Positions 11,621 through 23,358 of a stretch of 64,000 nucleotides of DNA are shown here, piece by piece (position 1 is the first letter of the stretch; the number at the start of each line of letters is the position of its first letter). The DNA is from Celoporthe dispersa (taxonomy: Eukaryota > Ascomycota > Sordariomycetes > Diaporthales > Cryphonectriaceae): NCBI GenBank assembly GCA_016584495.1, contig WAID01000004.1:992001-1056000 (forward strand). The letters run 5' to 3'. The notes under the pieces are model-generated. The model did no database searches, had not been told where the DNA came from, and saw only the letters and a program-made list of their open reading frames with translations. The translations under genes were made by a program, and so were the position numbers.

Positions 11621-13015
11621 ATGGCTTTCGGCAAGTACAGCGCCGTGCCGCCTCCTCCGGACCTCTCGTCGCCTTCTCGTCCTCCTCCCGCCGCCCAACC
11701 ACAACCGCCGCAGTCGCAACCGCAGAATGCCCCCATCACACCCACTCCGCCTCTGGCACGATCGACATCGAGGCGTGGACGATCTCGGCCCTCCAGTCGC
11801 TCAGCGTCTCTCCCGAGTCTCGCGGCACAGGCGGGACGCCCTCGCAATCCCGCTCGATGACCACCACGGCCACCCCCGGGAGCCCAATGCGCCCGCGACA
11901 GCACGCGTCACCATCGCCACCAACGAGGCACATGCGGAGGCGGGCATGACCCCCGCGCAGGCCGCCCTCGCGCCGCGACTCAATGAAGCGCAGGAGGCGC
12001 TGCTCAAGGGGAAGGAGGGGAGCCGGCAGAGGCGTCGCTGGGATATGGGTTAGATCTTCCTCTGTGCATCCCCTCTTTTCTGCCACGTTCCCTCGTACAA
12101 GACTTCTCTAATACTTTACCGGGAACTCCTTCTGTCTCCCTCTCCCTTACAGCGCGCCTAACCGATGTCCCGAACGTCGAGCCGCCGACGCCCAGCGACT
12201 GGGAGCCCAGACCCGTCTACCCGATCCACCACATCCCCTACCACGTGGCGCAGTACTGGGACCGCGGGCTGCGGCAGCAGGTTGAGGAGAAGAGCGCGGC
12301 CTCGCGGAAGAAGAAGGCTGCTGCTGCCAGCGCTGCGGGGAGGGGCAGGGTGCCGCAGGACCTGCGGGCCACGGTCAAGAAGAGCCCTGGTGTCAAGGGG
12401 TGGGTGCGCGCGCTCGAGGAGCCTGTGAGGCAGTTCCTCGCGGCCAGCCGGGCTGGGGTGGCGGAGGCGGAGGCGGAGAGGTCCGAGAGCGACTTCTCGG
12501 ACGACGAGGTTGTGTTTGTGGGGCGGAAGGGCGTGCCGCGCGAGGCTGAGTGGAAGAAGGCGCACCGCGAGGTGCGTGATCGGCCTGTCGACCGCGGGAT
12601 GATCTTTGACTCGTCGTCGTCCTCGGAGGAGGAGGGTGATGAGAGTGGTGCTTTCAGGTATGATCCTCCCATGTGCTCGCCCACCCATCCGTCTGCTTAC
12701 CTACCTACCTGCCTATACATGCGATCTATACATGCTCTCTGTCTCTGTCTGCCTCTCTCTCTCTGTCACACACACACATATATACACACACACATACAAA
12801 GACAAGGAGGGAGGATCTGGGGACTAACAAGCTGGTGCAGGCGCTGGCTCACACATTCTATATCCGACTACTACGGCCTAGAGTCTCGGTCCGTAACAAT
12901 GGGCAGTCCGGCCAGGAGATGTGTCTACATCGGCATTCGGGAGGCGGATCTGAGGAAGAAGGGGTCTCAGGTACATCCTGATGAGCTGCCTCGACCTCTG
13001 TGGGAGCTCTTCTGA
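11621..13015 (+). CDS. R3H-associated N-terminal domain protein (frame-broken)
   Basis: Exons are 11621-12048, 12153-12657 and 12841-13015. Introns are 104 nt (GTTAGA...TTACAG) and 183 nt (GTATGA...GGTGCAG, branch GACTAACA). Two lost bases (about 11752 and 11845) restore a 369-residue protein. It starts MAFGKYSAVPPPPDLSSPSR with a proline-rich leader. The conserved block TIDIEAWTISALQSLSVSPE follows, then a basic segment EALLKGKEGSRQRRRWDM, the region RPVYPIHHIPYHVAQYW and the acidic ESDFSDDEVVFVGRK stretch. It ends RWLTHSISDYYGLESRSVT and PRPLWELF. This is the fungal family called R3H-associated N-terminal domain. R3H partners bind single-stranded nucleic acids, but the role of this family is not established and I do not assign one. 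The second intron has a length divisible by three and no in-frame stop. Confidence 0.82.
12658..12840 (+). other. intron with (CT)n/(CA)n microsatellites
   Basis: Second intron of the R3H-associated gene. It is long for this window and carries short CT and CACA/TATA repeats. It is 183 nt, exactly 61 codons, without an in-frame stop, so retention would insert 61 residues before RWLTHSISDYYG. Confidence 0.75.
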
Positions 13016-14365
13016 GCGCCCACTTGTCTGGGGAGCGGAATCATGTTCAACAAGGGGGTATCTTTTCATCATCTAGACTTATATACATATACAGTAGATG
13101 GTAGGCATACCCGATTCGGGTCGGTTTGTCTACATACTTTTACATATTATAGGAGACATAAGGCTTCTATATAGAAATCTGTGGTCTGGAGGCAGTGCTG
13201 GGTGATTCCACCTTTGAGCCTGGTGACGGCCTGGAAATGTTCTCTCCAGACAAGCAGATCATTTTACTGTCATTGGAGGAGCCCTCAGCACTCACTGTAC
13301 ATAGTACATAGTAGTCATCATCTGGCGAGAAGAACATGTGGGTTCCTTCCCCTGCAGCGACCCACCGCTCGGTACTTGGCTTTTCCACAAACAAACGTCA
13401 AGGAGGCCTTTTTGTTTCTCTCCGGTGCCGAAACACAACAGAGTTCATGACACAGAAATGTCACCTGCGATCGGGCCGCACGACGATCCCCGTCAGATCT
13501 GCTCTGCCCTCAGCCCGGTGCTGGGCGCGCTGGGAGTAGCTCCCACGACGGACGATGTTTGCTCCCAACGTACTCACCTGCCAGAGATCGAAATAGGAGG
13601 ACTGACCCTGCTCACGACCCTTGCCGAGATGCCTTTTGTTTTTTTCCCTTCTTCCTTTTCCTCTTCATGCTTCTTCTTCACCTTGAGGCGGTGGACGTCG
13701 TCTTGACAGCGTGCGCTCCTGCACGCACACACACACACACACCAATGCTCGTGACTCAACAGCACACGCAGCACATAATTTCCTGGGGGCGGGGGTGAGA
13801 GGCGGCTTCCCTCCGGCGCAGTGCTCAAGGACCAGGATCGCGGAATATAGCCCAGGGATCAATAGGGGCACTTAGTCCAAAGCAGGGCGTCCATTCCGGA
13901 CGGCAGATGGGATAACACCTGCCGTCTCCTCCCGACCCATTCTTGCGAGCGGCCCAGGCGTCTCTGGATCTCTTCTGGATGAGCAATCCTTTGGCTCTCA
14001 GCACACCTCGACGTTGCACGCAATTAACCGTGGTGGCATCGCTGTGGGACCTCGTGGGAGGTTTCGGCACGTAATCATGGCAACATCTTCATGCGATCCC
14101 CGGCTCGCTGTTACCCACCTCCGGTCCTGAATCCCTCTCCTTGCCCGGTGGGGCCAACGCGATGACCACCTTCGCCTTGCCCGTCGCGTGCGATGCACCG
14201 GTATTTCACTGCGGTGCTTCCCGTGACACCCTCCCCTGGGGGTGGAGGCGTCGCGAGAGAGAGAGAAAGAGAAAGAGACGGGATGCTCGAGATCTCCTCC
14301 TCTAGTCCAGAGCTTATCCCTACAACGAGGGAAGAGGACGCAGGCCCAGCCGCCTCCTTCCTGCA
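13016..14365. other. intergenic region
   Basis: No supported gene. It contains an (AC)n tract at about 13723-13742, T/C-rich sequence at 13635-13680 and a (GA)n tract at 14252-14277 shortly before the next start. Small open frames here have no recognisable content. Confidence 0.5.
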
Positions 14366-17300
14366 ATGGCCAACAGATCGAGCCAGGCCAGCAACGCCAG
14401 CACCGTCAGCACCCAGCCGGAGCAGCGCCACCGTGATATCCTTGCCGCCTCTGCGCGCGGCAATGAGGACAAGGTCCGCTCCGTCCTGAAGGAAGGGTCG
14501 CCATGGGGCTCGACCAAGGACCGCGCCGCCCTGCGCAAGGCCCTGCAGAAGGCCTCGGCCCGCGACAACCTCGAGATCATCCGCCTCCTGCTCAGGTACG
14601 GCGCCGAGGTCAACCCGTCCGCCGACGACGAGTTCCCTGCCCTGTTCCGCGCGGCACAGAGCGGCCAGACCGCCGTGCTGCTGGAGCTCCTGTCGCAGGG
14701 CCCTGACCTGGAGGCGAGGGACCGCAGCGGGCAGACCCCGCTCCTCGTGGCCAGCGGGCGGGGCCACAGGGACATCGTCGAGATCCTCCTCGCCCAGGGC
14801 GCCTCCGTCGACGCCAGGGACCGGGACGGCAGGACACCGCTGCTGGCCCTGGCCGCCGAGAAGTCGAGCGCCGCGACCTGGGCCGCCGGCACCATGGACT
14901 GCGCCGGGCTGCTCCTGGGCCACGGCGCCAACCTCGAGCTCAGGGACAAGATCGGGCGCACGCCGCTCCTGTGGGCCGCCACCAACGGCTTCTACCACCT
15001 GGCCGAGATGCTGCTCGGCAGCGGCGCCGACGTCACGGCCCAGAACAACCGTGGCCGCACCGCGCTGCACCTCGCCGTCGACAGCAGCGACCCGGCCCGC
15101 ACAGACGACATCATGAGGCTCCTGCTCGCCTACAACGCCGACGCCCGCGCCGTGAGCGACGGCGGCTGGACCCTGCTGCACAACGCCGCCCAGAAGGGCC
15201 TGGCCTCCGCGGTCGAGCTGCTGCTCGAGGCCGGCGCCGCCGTCAACGCCACCCTGTCCAACGGCATGACCGCCCTGCACTGGGCCGCCTTCAACGGCTT
15301 CGAGGACGTGGTCCATGCCATCCTGGCCCGCGACGACGCAGACCTGGGCCTCAAGGACGGCTTCGCCCGCGCCCCCTGGCTCTGCGCCGCCGAGAAGGGC
15401 CACTACCAGCTGGTCGAGCTGCTGTCGCCCGTCCGGAACAGCGACAGGCTGCCCCGCGTCGTCCAGGACGCCTGCAGGGCCTTCAACGCCACCGTGGTCG
15501 AGTTCAAGCAGTTTGGCGAGAAGCAGCGCATCTTCAAGCACCCCGTCCACGACGTCCTGTACGGCTGGAACCAGAAGAGCAACAAGCCCAAGGTCCCGGC
15601 CTGGTCCAACAGCGCCAGGGGCGAGAACGACTTCAGGTGGATCCACCTCCCGACGAACAACATCACCTGGGTCGAGACCCTGCTGACCAAGTGGTTTACC
15701 GAGTCCGGCTGCCGGGACCTCGAGAGCTACAAGGCGCTGGCCAGGTGCTTCGAGCAGGAACACCGCGGCCCCCTGCCGCACGCCAACTTCATGCGGCCGT
15801 TCTGTCAGCGCATCTCGTCGCTGCACCAGGGCGAGGAGTCATCAGGCTCTGACCACGACATGCTGGACATCAGGCCCTCGCCGGTCCGGCGGAGCTCGAG
15901 CAACCTGTCACAGATGACCCTCTCCCCAAGATGCCGGGCGGGGACGGAAAGATTGTGCTCTTCGTACGTACCTGGCACGTGATGCATATCACCAGATTGA
16001 TTGATATATAGCTGCTAACGTCGGACATCCAGATGCCATACCTACACTATGAGACGGATGAGGGGCGCCAGAAGATGACAGACGCGGTGAAGCTTGTCGG
16101 CGCCGCAGACCACGCCACAACGTCCAGCACCTCGCCGAACATGCTTCTCCTGCAGGCCTACCTGCCCGGGACGCCGCAGATCCACCCGCGCCGGACCCTG
16201 GACCAGTTCTTTTACCACGGCATGGACACCAGCGCCCGGGACAGGGACCAGGTGGTCTACCGGTACTGCGAGAGCACCGGCCAGCAGCGCAAGGTCTTCA
16301 TGGTCGACCAGCTGTGGCTGTTCGTGCTCGGAAAAGGTAAGGTTCTCTGGTCCTGACATGGGCCCGGCCCCGGAGGAGAGGCACACCAGGCTGACCGGCG
16401 TTCCTCTAGATCTCGTTGTCACGTGCTTCCCGGGCCGCTGGGAGCACCACGTCAAAGACCCCCTGAACGTGCTCGATGGCATCGTGGAGGAGATGAATGC
16501 GAAGACCCGGCCACCGATACGGTCGGTCTACGATCTTGCCATCTTGATCTCGAGCCGCTGTTCTGGAAGTAAGTGGACCAATCCTCCCTCGGACCCGGGC
16601 GGGGTCCTCCATCACAACCAATATCAAGTATCGGCTGCTAACGACCCGCGGGGCAGTGTTCTCGCGCCACCGGTCGGACGACCAGAACTACCAGTTTCTC
16701 GACATGTTTGAGAGCTCGGTGGGCAGCGCCACCGAGGAGCTGACGCAGCTGTTCCACCGATTCGAACAGGCATCAACACAGTCTACGCAGTGGCTGCGGC
16801 CCAAGCGGCGCTCGAAGCTCCGCGACAGCCTGCGCAAGCACAAGACGGACGAACACGAATCGTTCGACCCCTGCTGGACATCAGGACGGAGACGTCGCTG
16901 CTGACCGAGGTCAGGGACATACGCGACGAGCTCAACATCCTGACGATGGTCCTCAACTCGCAGCTGTTCACGCTCGGGGACCTGCGGAGCTGCCTCATCG
17001 ACGAGCTCAGCGCGGGCCACAGCTCGAGCCGCAAGGTGAGCAGCTTTGTCATGGACATCCGCAAGCGCACGCTGGACCAGGAGCGGCGGCTCAAGGTGCA
17101 CAAGCGGGACATCGACGCCATGGACGAGCAGGCGGACCGGCTGTACAAGAGCCTGACGGACCTGCTGGACCTCAAACAAAAACACTCCAACGCGCTGGAG
17201 GCGCGCTTCTCGAGCGAGCAGGCGCTGTCCGCCGCCAAGGAGGGCCAGACGGTCATGGTCTTCACCATCGTGACCATCATCTTCATGCCCATGTCTTTTA

Positions 17301-17820
17301 TCGCTGCCTACTTTGGCATCAGCATCGACACCTGGAGCGACGGCCTCTCGCCCACGTACGTGGCCACCTGGACCTTTGGCGGGGGCTGGCCATCTCGGTG
17401 GTGTTCATCCTCATGGCCTTTACCGTTGTCGACATCACCAAGGCCGTCGAGACCTTTTACGCGTTTACAAAGCGGCACTATCATAATAGTGGTAATAGGA
17501 GATGGGGAAGGGATGGCCAGCAGGGTTCTGTGCCGCCGCCCACCGCCACCCGCGCCCTCGACATGCGGCCCTCGTACGAGCGCTCTATGCCCCTGGCCGG
17601 CAGGAGCAACGAAACCGTCGTGTGGCGCGGGGAGGCGGACGACGGCGGCGGCGGCGACGGCAAGATGTACAGGCAGTACACAAAGGCGTCAGGTGTCAGC
17701 GCGCTGTCGAGGACGCTGTCGCATGTGTCCAGCCCGGGCAGGAAGGATTATCTCGCCGAGGATGACCTGGAAACCGGTGCGGTGGGAGGAGGAACCAAGG
17801 GGGCGTACCTGCGGCCGTGA
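14366..17820 (+). CDS. ankyrin repeat-CorA-like fusion membrane protein (frame-broken)
   Basis: Four exons (14366-15963, 16033-16336, 16410-16568, 16657-17820) with introns of 69, 73 and 88 nt. With three lost bases (about 15915, 16870, 17390) the product is 1075 residues. Residues ~20-360 hold nine or ten ankyrin repeats, for example SGQTPLLVASGRGHRDIVEI and NGMTALHWAAFNGFEDVVHA. The middle, beginning KIVLFMPYLHYETDEGRQKM, is the soluble domain of fungal CorA-like proteins. A long coiled-coil runs through VRDIRDELNILTMVL and VHKRDIDAMDEQADRLYKSL. Two C-terminal membrane helices follow, at about 885-912 (FTIVTIIFMPMSFIAAYFGI) and about 925-950 (AISVVFILMAFTVVDITKAV). In true CorA Mg2+ channels the first helix ends in GMN. 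Here the position reads YFGISIDTW, so Mg2+ transport is uncertain. The last 110 residues are a polar cytosolic tail. It probably sits in the plasma or a vacuolar membrane. Confidence 0.85.
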
Positions 17821-18104
17821 TATATGAGAGTGAGAGAGAGGGCGGTACTTTACATTTGGAGCAGTGTGGTCTGAAATTGATACCCATATAGACGGAGAAA
17901 GAGGAATTGAGTTGAGGAAGAGGTTTACAAGGGATATAATTACTAAATATCAGCTTGCTCTTTTCAATGCCCGTCTTGTCTACGACAAAGAATCTATATT
18001 GGACTCGGCTCGGCATCTTCATGCGCTGAAGTTACGTAATTAGTATCGCGAAGCCATAGAGTGGGTATATGGAATGAGGCATTTTGCAGGTTGATATCTC
18101 AATA
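17821..18104. other. spacer before tRNA-Asn
   Basis: 3' flank of the ankyrin-CorA gene. It becomes AT-rich towards the tRNA gene. No other feature seen. Confidence 0.5.
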
Positions 18105-18178
18105 TCCTCCGTGGCCTAATTGGCTAAGGCGTTCGACTGTTAATCGAGAGATTCCTGGTTCGATCCCAGGCGGGGGAG
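18105..18178 (+). tRNA. tRNA-Asn (GTT), copy 1
   Basis: A full cloverleaf can be drawn. Acceptor TCCTCCG pairs with CGGGGGA, with a discriminator G. The D arm has GCC/GGC. Anticodon loop CTGTTAA carries anticodon GTT at 18139-18141. The T arm is CCTGG-TTCGATC-CCAGG, and the internal box B reads GGTTCGATCCC. There is no intron. It marks the left edge of the AT-rich accessory block; a second copy lies 8.7 kb to the right. Confidence 0.95.
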
Positions 18179-18329
18179 AGAGTCTTCTTCCGTCCCTTTT
18201 TATTTTTTGCCTTGTCCATGTATGTCTTTGTGGAAATCGTAGATTTTTTCATGTCAAAAGCACTACTGATAGTGTGTGTTATCTGGATGCGCTAAATCGG
18301 CGCATACTAAACTAACGTAGAAATTTTCA

Positions 18330-18649
18330 GTACTCGGGTAAGCAGCTCCAAGTGTGGAAACAAAGGGTACAGCCGATGCGACCGCGTCGGTGGTTTCTCT
18401 TGCGACGACAAGCGATATGCAAGAAGCGATCAGAATCTGACGTACTTACTCATGTATAACGGGGATTTGAGCACTCGGGCGAGCATCAACAGCTTGCAAG
18501 CAGTGTATAAGCAACGAGCGAAAAGAGAAGAATTAGTAATTATGCAGACAGAGTATATAAAGGCAGCACTTAGACAGAACGTAGATATTCGACTCAGCAG
18601 CTGGGTTACTGCGCGAGACATCGAGGGCTCCCTTCGTAAAATGCCCTAG
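18330..18649 (+). pseudogene. possible degenerate exon of unknown gene
   Basis: A branch-site-like ACTAAC followed by TTTTCAG at 18311-18329 looks like an intron 3' end. The next ~105 codons are open and start with a Cys-containing stretch (KCGNKGYSRCDRVGGFSCDD). A Lys/Arg-rich helical segment, LQAVYKQRAKREELVIMQTE, follows, then the stop. I recognise no family, and no upstream exon is evident. This may be a broken gene in the accessory block or chance. Confidence 0.25.
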
Positions 18650-19194
18650 CTGAACAATCCAGGAGTCGGACTAGTATCTCTCGTAGCAATGGCTGACGCC
18701 TCTGCCTCATCACAGCCTGACAAGCCAAGCACTGAACAGGTGAGATTCACAGTCATACATGGGATGCGAAGACTGCAGCTAGACACAACTTGGCGACTGC
18801 ATATTGCCAATTTTAGCGTTGGCGGAGAGAAAACATAACGACAGAGAATAATATTATTAATATTTAGGGAGAATTTATAGACCGGAGGTAGGAGGAAGGG
18901 AGTGCTGAGAGGATCGTATCAGAACCTGCGTATTTCTTGAGGAAAAGAAAGCATGATAGAATTTTGTGTAGGAACCCCGGTTTTTGCAAGCATTGACTAA
19001 AAGAATTGGGTTGTTCTTAACACAAAAAAAAAGTAAACAAAAGAGAATAATGCAGAAAAGTACTTCATATAATACTCAAAAGATCAGAGTCAAGTTATTT
19101 TCTCAACAGATTACATATGCTACTTTACACAAGCTAGGATAATTATTCTCTCACATGTCTCCTCTCTTGCTCTTCTATTCTTCACAACATATAC

Positions 19195-19308
19195 TGAACC
19201 AGAACCTCGGGCGCCGTCGCACGAAAGGACGAACGTCAAGGCAATGGGCAAGGGCTCGTGCAACCCAAGCGTGCTGAATCGGTCACAAGGACGACAACAA
19301 ACGAAGGC
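19195..19308 (+). repeat. 114-bp dispersed repeat, copy 1
   Basis: The segment matches the reverse complement of 50348-50461 over the full 114 bp with two mismatches by eye. Flanking sequence does not match. It is GC-richer than the AT-rich DNA around it. Identity and class of element are unknown. Confidence 0.9.
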
Positions 19309-20078
19309 TACACGTGCACAAGGTCAGGGTGAAAAGCCCACCTTAGACCTATCCAGAGGGCTCAGATTAAGAAAAGAAGGAAAGATGTCTTGTTATACCT
19401 ATCTAGGCGAAGAGGGGCTTGTGTTCCTATATCTGAACGACCTCAGGACCCACCTACACTTCATGTCCTGAGGTCCACTCCACTGGCCACCACAACAATA
19501 CACGCTTTCTTACTTTCCTCTCGAATAAAGTGGAATAATATTTCTTGACTCATTCAGCTCGAAAAGCAATGTGCAACAAGAAAAGCATTGAGATATAGAA
19601 AAGTATATATGCTATGGAGCGAGACAAGAGTAAGAAATAGTATGAATTAAATAATATTGAGTTTTAATGTTGTAGCAATTTATCATAAACCTGTAAGCTA
19701 GCTCTTTTCCTTCCTGTCAGCCTCATTTCTTCTCTCGAATCTCACCATCTTGTTCCAAGTCTGATCCATTGGTGGATCATGTTTCTCGTGCGGTCGTCCA
19801 TTCTGCGATTAGATAGATGCGCCAAGTTGACCTTGCAAGGAATTGTCGCTGTTGCTCAGAAAAGTAGAGGAAGTCTTGCCTTTTCTTCCTTGAATCTTTA
19901 CTATTTTTTTCATTCTTTTTTTTTCATTATTTCAACTGGGGTGGAATCTGGAGCATAGATCCCATGTGCGAGTCACACCGCTACGTCAGCTATATAGACC
20001 ACCATCGCTTCCAGGCAGCTGGGAGTGGTCACTCCTTTAGCTCTCGCATATCCCATCACCTGCCCCCCCCCCCCGTCA

Positions 20079-22183
20079 CTACGAGATGCAAACTTTCATT
20101 ACCCGAGGACCATCTTCCATGGCTATCACTTGTCCCTCCACGTTTCTATCCTGTCCTTTGCCATTTATGCTAAGTCGGACCCCATAGACGCAGTGCAAAA
20201 CCCCATCACGCGCATCCCCTACGACGGCAATACAGAACTCGAGCAGGGCAGGCTCAAGTGGCCCATAACATAGCAAGTAGCGAGCGGAATACTCCGTCAC
20301 ATCCTCTGGGCAGTCGCCGATGATGAAGTCCTTCCTGCCCTCGCTGGCTGGCTTCGACACGTACCATGCTTCGCGGCGGAACTCGTACTCCCGGCCAAGG
20401 TCAAACACCAGGACTTCAGTCTCAAGTCCCTGCGGTGTGATCGTGGCCATGGGCCCAACAACTGCCTTTGGTGCGGTTGAGGAGCTGTCCTGGCCCGCCG
20501 CAACAGTCATGAACGTCGCAGGGGCCCAGCGAAACCCAGGCGCCACCAGCTTGGGTCCCCTGTGGAAGACAATCCATCTCGGGATCGCGCCGGTTGCGAT
20601 GAGGAGATTCCGCATACGGGCCTCTGGCGGCGCGTGGATGATGTCCGACACCACGTCGGCGCCCAGCTCTAGCAGGCTGACAATGGCGGGGATCTCGTCG
20701 GCCGGTTTACTCGTGGCTCGCCAGGCAAGTAGATGCCCCAGCTCCCCAGGGTCACTTTGCTACCGTGCAGACGGCCTTCGACCAATGCACTGACCTCGGC
20801 GTCCATCTCCAGCAGGACAGGGCTGTTGTGGTAGTCCTCATATTGCAGCTCGTCAAGGTGCACAATCGACCCGCCCGAGATCTCAAAGGCGATCCAACGA
20901 GCTAGCATCGCCTCCTGGAGAGTCCACAGCCGCCGCATCCAGGGTGACACGACGATCGTGAACAGGAGCTCCTCCTTTGATGCGGAGGCGTCGCATGCCT
21001 GAATCGTTGAGTCCAACACTAGGACCATCTGTGCTTCTCGGTACGCTTGACCCATCAGCCTCAGTGCTTTATTCCGCCATTTCTTCTCCTGGGGTACGCA
21101 GAGCGCATCGATCCACAGGTAGGCTTCCTTGTCAAGCCAGAGAGAGGCCTCTCCGGTCTCCAGTGCACGCTGTCGAAGAGATTCGGTCCGAGACATCAAC
21201 CTCTGCATCTGGCATATGGGTAGTCCGGTTGCGGGCTCGCTGCCTAGGCCGTCTGCCCAAACGTGTGATATAGCAACGTAGTCGGTAGTCGAGCCAGATC
21301 TCACGACGACTTCAGGCTCACCATCAGGGCCAGTAGCCAGCCTGGCGACAGGGACAAGGTCCTTGTCCAGCAGATCTGTGATTTCGTCGAGATTGGGTCT
21401 CACATACCTCCCACAGGCGCAGTCCGGCAAACAGTGCTTCGTCGCGTAGTTCTCCGGATCGATCATGGTGAAGGAGCAGAAGGCAGTCGAGCACCCCGCC
21501 GTCGCATGGTCATTTCGATCTGTCGGACCCCTTCTCATGGCAAATCGTAGTGTCGATAGATTGACATCGTGACGGAGGTACTCGTACGCGGTTGGACACC
21601 ATCCGGCAGCAAGGGCTTCCCGTTTGATGGTGTCATGGTATGTCAGCAAGACCAGATGCCATTCGTACATCCTCACCCGCTCCTCGTCCTTATACAGACA
21701 GACGCGGGCCATGGTGACAGCTTCCGCGACGCAACCAAGGAAGCACATAGTAGCGGGGATATCATCGTCGGTCGCACCGTCGTAGTGGAATGCGCGCGTG
21801 TCTGTGAAGTAGAACAGGAGCTCTCGCGCGTGCACAAGCTCCCCCTCCACGCGTTTCCTGTGCGCCTCCAGAGATGCATCGTGTTCTCTCGGCTTCTTGT
21901 ACCAGCCAGTCAAGAGGTCAGCCACCCCATCGAGGCTCATCGTGAGCTGTCCGTCTGATGACGGCCTCAATATGGTGCTCTCACCCACATTTTCTCCAAG
22001 CAGGGACTCCAGCAGACCAAAGCTCAGGTAGGCTTGGAAGTAGGAAGCCATCCTCCGATCGAAGCCCCTGGCCGACCGTGGATGGTAGTGCCGTACATTC
22101 TCATACTGGTCGAACGTCGTGACAGGATAGCCGTCATGCTCAAACCCTAGCCATTTCGGATCACGAAACACTGTAGACTGCAT
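20079..22183 (-). CDS. HET-domain protein (heterokaryon incompatibility type)
   Basis: The ATG at 22183 gives MQSTVFRDPKWLGFEHDGYP; the open frame extends further upstream but without support. One lost base near 20712 joins the two reading frames into 701 residues. The HET core lies at about residues 300-460: DYVAISHVWADGLG, then a Trp-rich LWLDKEAYLWIDALCVPQEK and SPWMRRLWTLQEAMLARWIA. A Cys-rich patch (HCLPDCACGRYV) precedes it. The C-terminal part carries IPRWIVFHRGPKLVAPGFRW, frequent in this subgroup. HET proteins trigger a cell-death reaction after fusion of unlike hyphae, but many are untested paralogues and a direct role here is inference. The gene is GC-rich and intact inside an AT-rich block that also holds mobile-element remains. 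Confidence 0.88.
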
Positions 22184-22751
22184 GCTGATTGTTCGCACGA
22201 GAACTGCTCGTGTCTCATTTAGCCTGAGGCTGATCGTCTGGTACGAGCTGAATCGCTTTTGTGAAAACAGTTGAAGCTGATGTTGATGCAGCACCTTGGG
22301 TTGAGACTTTTGGCCGTCACAATGACCAGCTTTGATTGCATGCACAGGTACAGTATGGGTGTGGCTGTGCTTACAGGCTGTACAGTAGTGACGCTGCGTA
22401 GAGGCGCAGTACTGTAAATACACCGCGCGCCCCCTGCTGTCATGTGCTGCTGCAAGGTTGCATCCGAGGAGCCAGCAATGACTTGGACATCAAACAGCGT
22501 CCTGGAACAGCACGATACAGCTTGGTAGATTGATCCTGGTATTGTCTCATAGATCCGACTTTGACCAAGAGCAAACTGCGCTGCGGATATTCCGGCTTAC
22601 GCTCCGCCATGCTACACTTCGCTTTGAAAAGAGAATTACCATGCCTCGGCAAATGGTCAGGGTTGACTTGGCATCAGCCACTCAGGTACGCACACCCTTC
22701 GAAAGCAACACCGAAAAGAAAAGTATCCAAGATCGGGCAACAGGTATTTTT
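22184..22751. other. upstream region of HET gene
   Basis: Likely contains the HET gene promoter, since that gene is read leftward from 22183. No second gene recognised before the rDNA-like sequence starts. Confidence 0.45.
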
Positions 22752-23358
22752 ACGCCGAAGCCTATTCTTATCCGTCTACAACGAGCGGGAGGTATCATCG
22801 CGTTCTGGCATGGATTCTGACTTAGAGGCGTTCAGCCATTATCCAGCGGATGGTAGCGTCGCGGCACTACCCGGTCGGACAACCGCAAAAACCAATTATC
22901 TGAATCAGCGGTTCCTCTCGTACTAAGCTGAATTACCATTGCGATGAGGTCATCAGTAGGGTAAAACTAACTGTCAGACTAGGAAAGCCTGGCACGGCAA
23001 GCCGGCCAGAAGAAGGCTCGGATGAAGACCCCCCCCTGAGGGGGTCTTCACCAGTGGCCGATAAACGGAACGAACGGCCTAGGAATAGAACGGGTCCTGA
23101 ACAGCCGAAACGGCCTCAGTCAATGCCTCGAGACCCGGCTCCTCAGGGCGAAAGGCCTCAGGGAGGCCTTTCAGGCCAGAGGGCAAGGGAACCAGTCCAC
23201 GGGCTTCGGACTGGCCTTGCCTGGTGTGTACCGTTGCTATATAAATAGGTGTACTGCTACCTCTGGGACCTGAATAGAGGGAAGCAGCCAGAATATAGAC
23301 CCTTTGCACCGTTCTGCTAGGCACTTCATGCAGCAGAGACTTTCCCCTGAAATCTGAC

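Larger units (their letters stand above)
18179..20078. other. AT-rich accessory DNA, left part
   Basis: Composition drops sharply in GC compared with the flanking genes. It includes a possible coding scrap (18330-18649) and a 114-bp dispersed repeat (19195-19308). Many A/T runs lie in the rest, with an inverted repeat around 19440-19472 (CCTCAGGAC...GTCCTGAGG). No intact gene is present. Confidence 0.6.

Noticed and set aside
14111..15826. 571-codon minus frame opposite the ankyrin-CorA gene
   Set aside because: Antisense shadow of a GC-rich coding exon; Gly/Val/Leu-rich translation with no domain.
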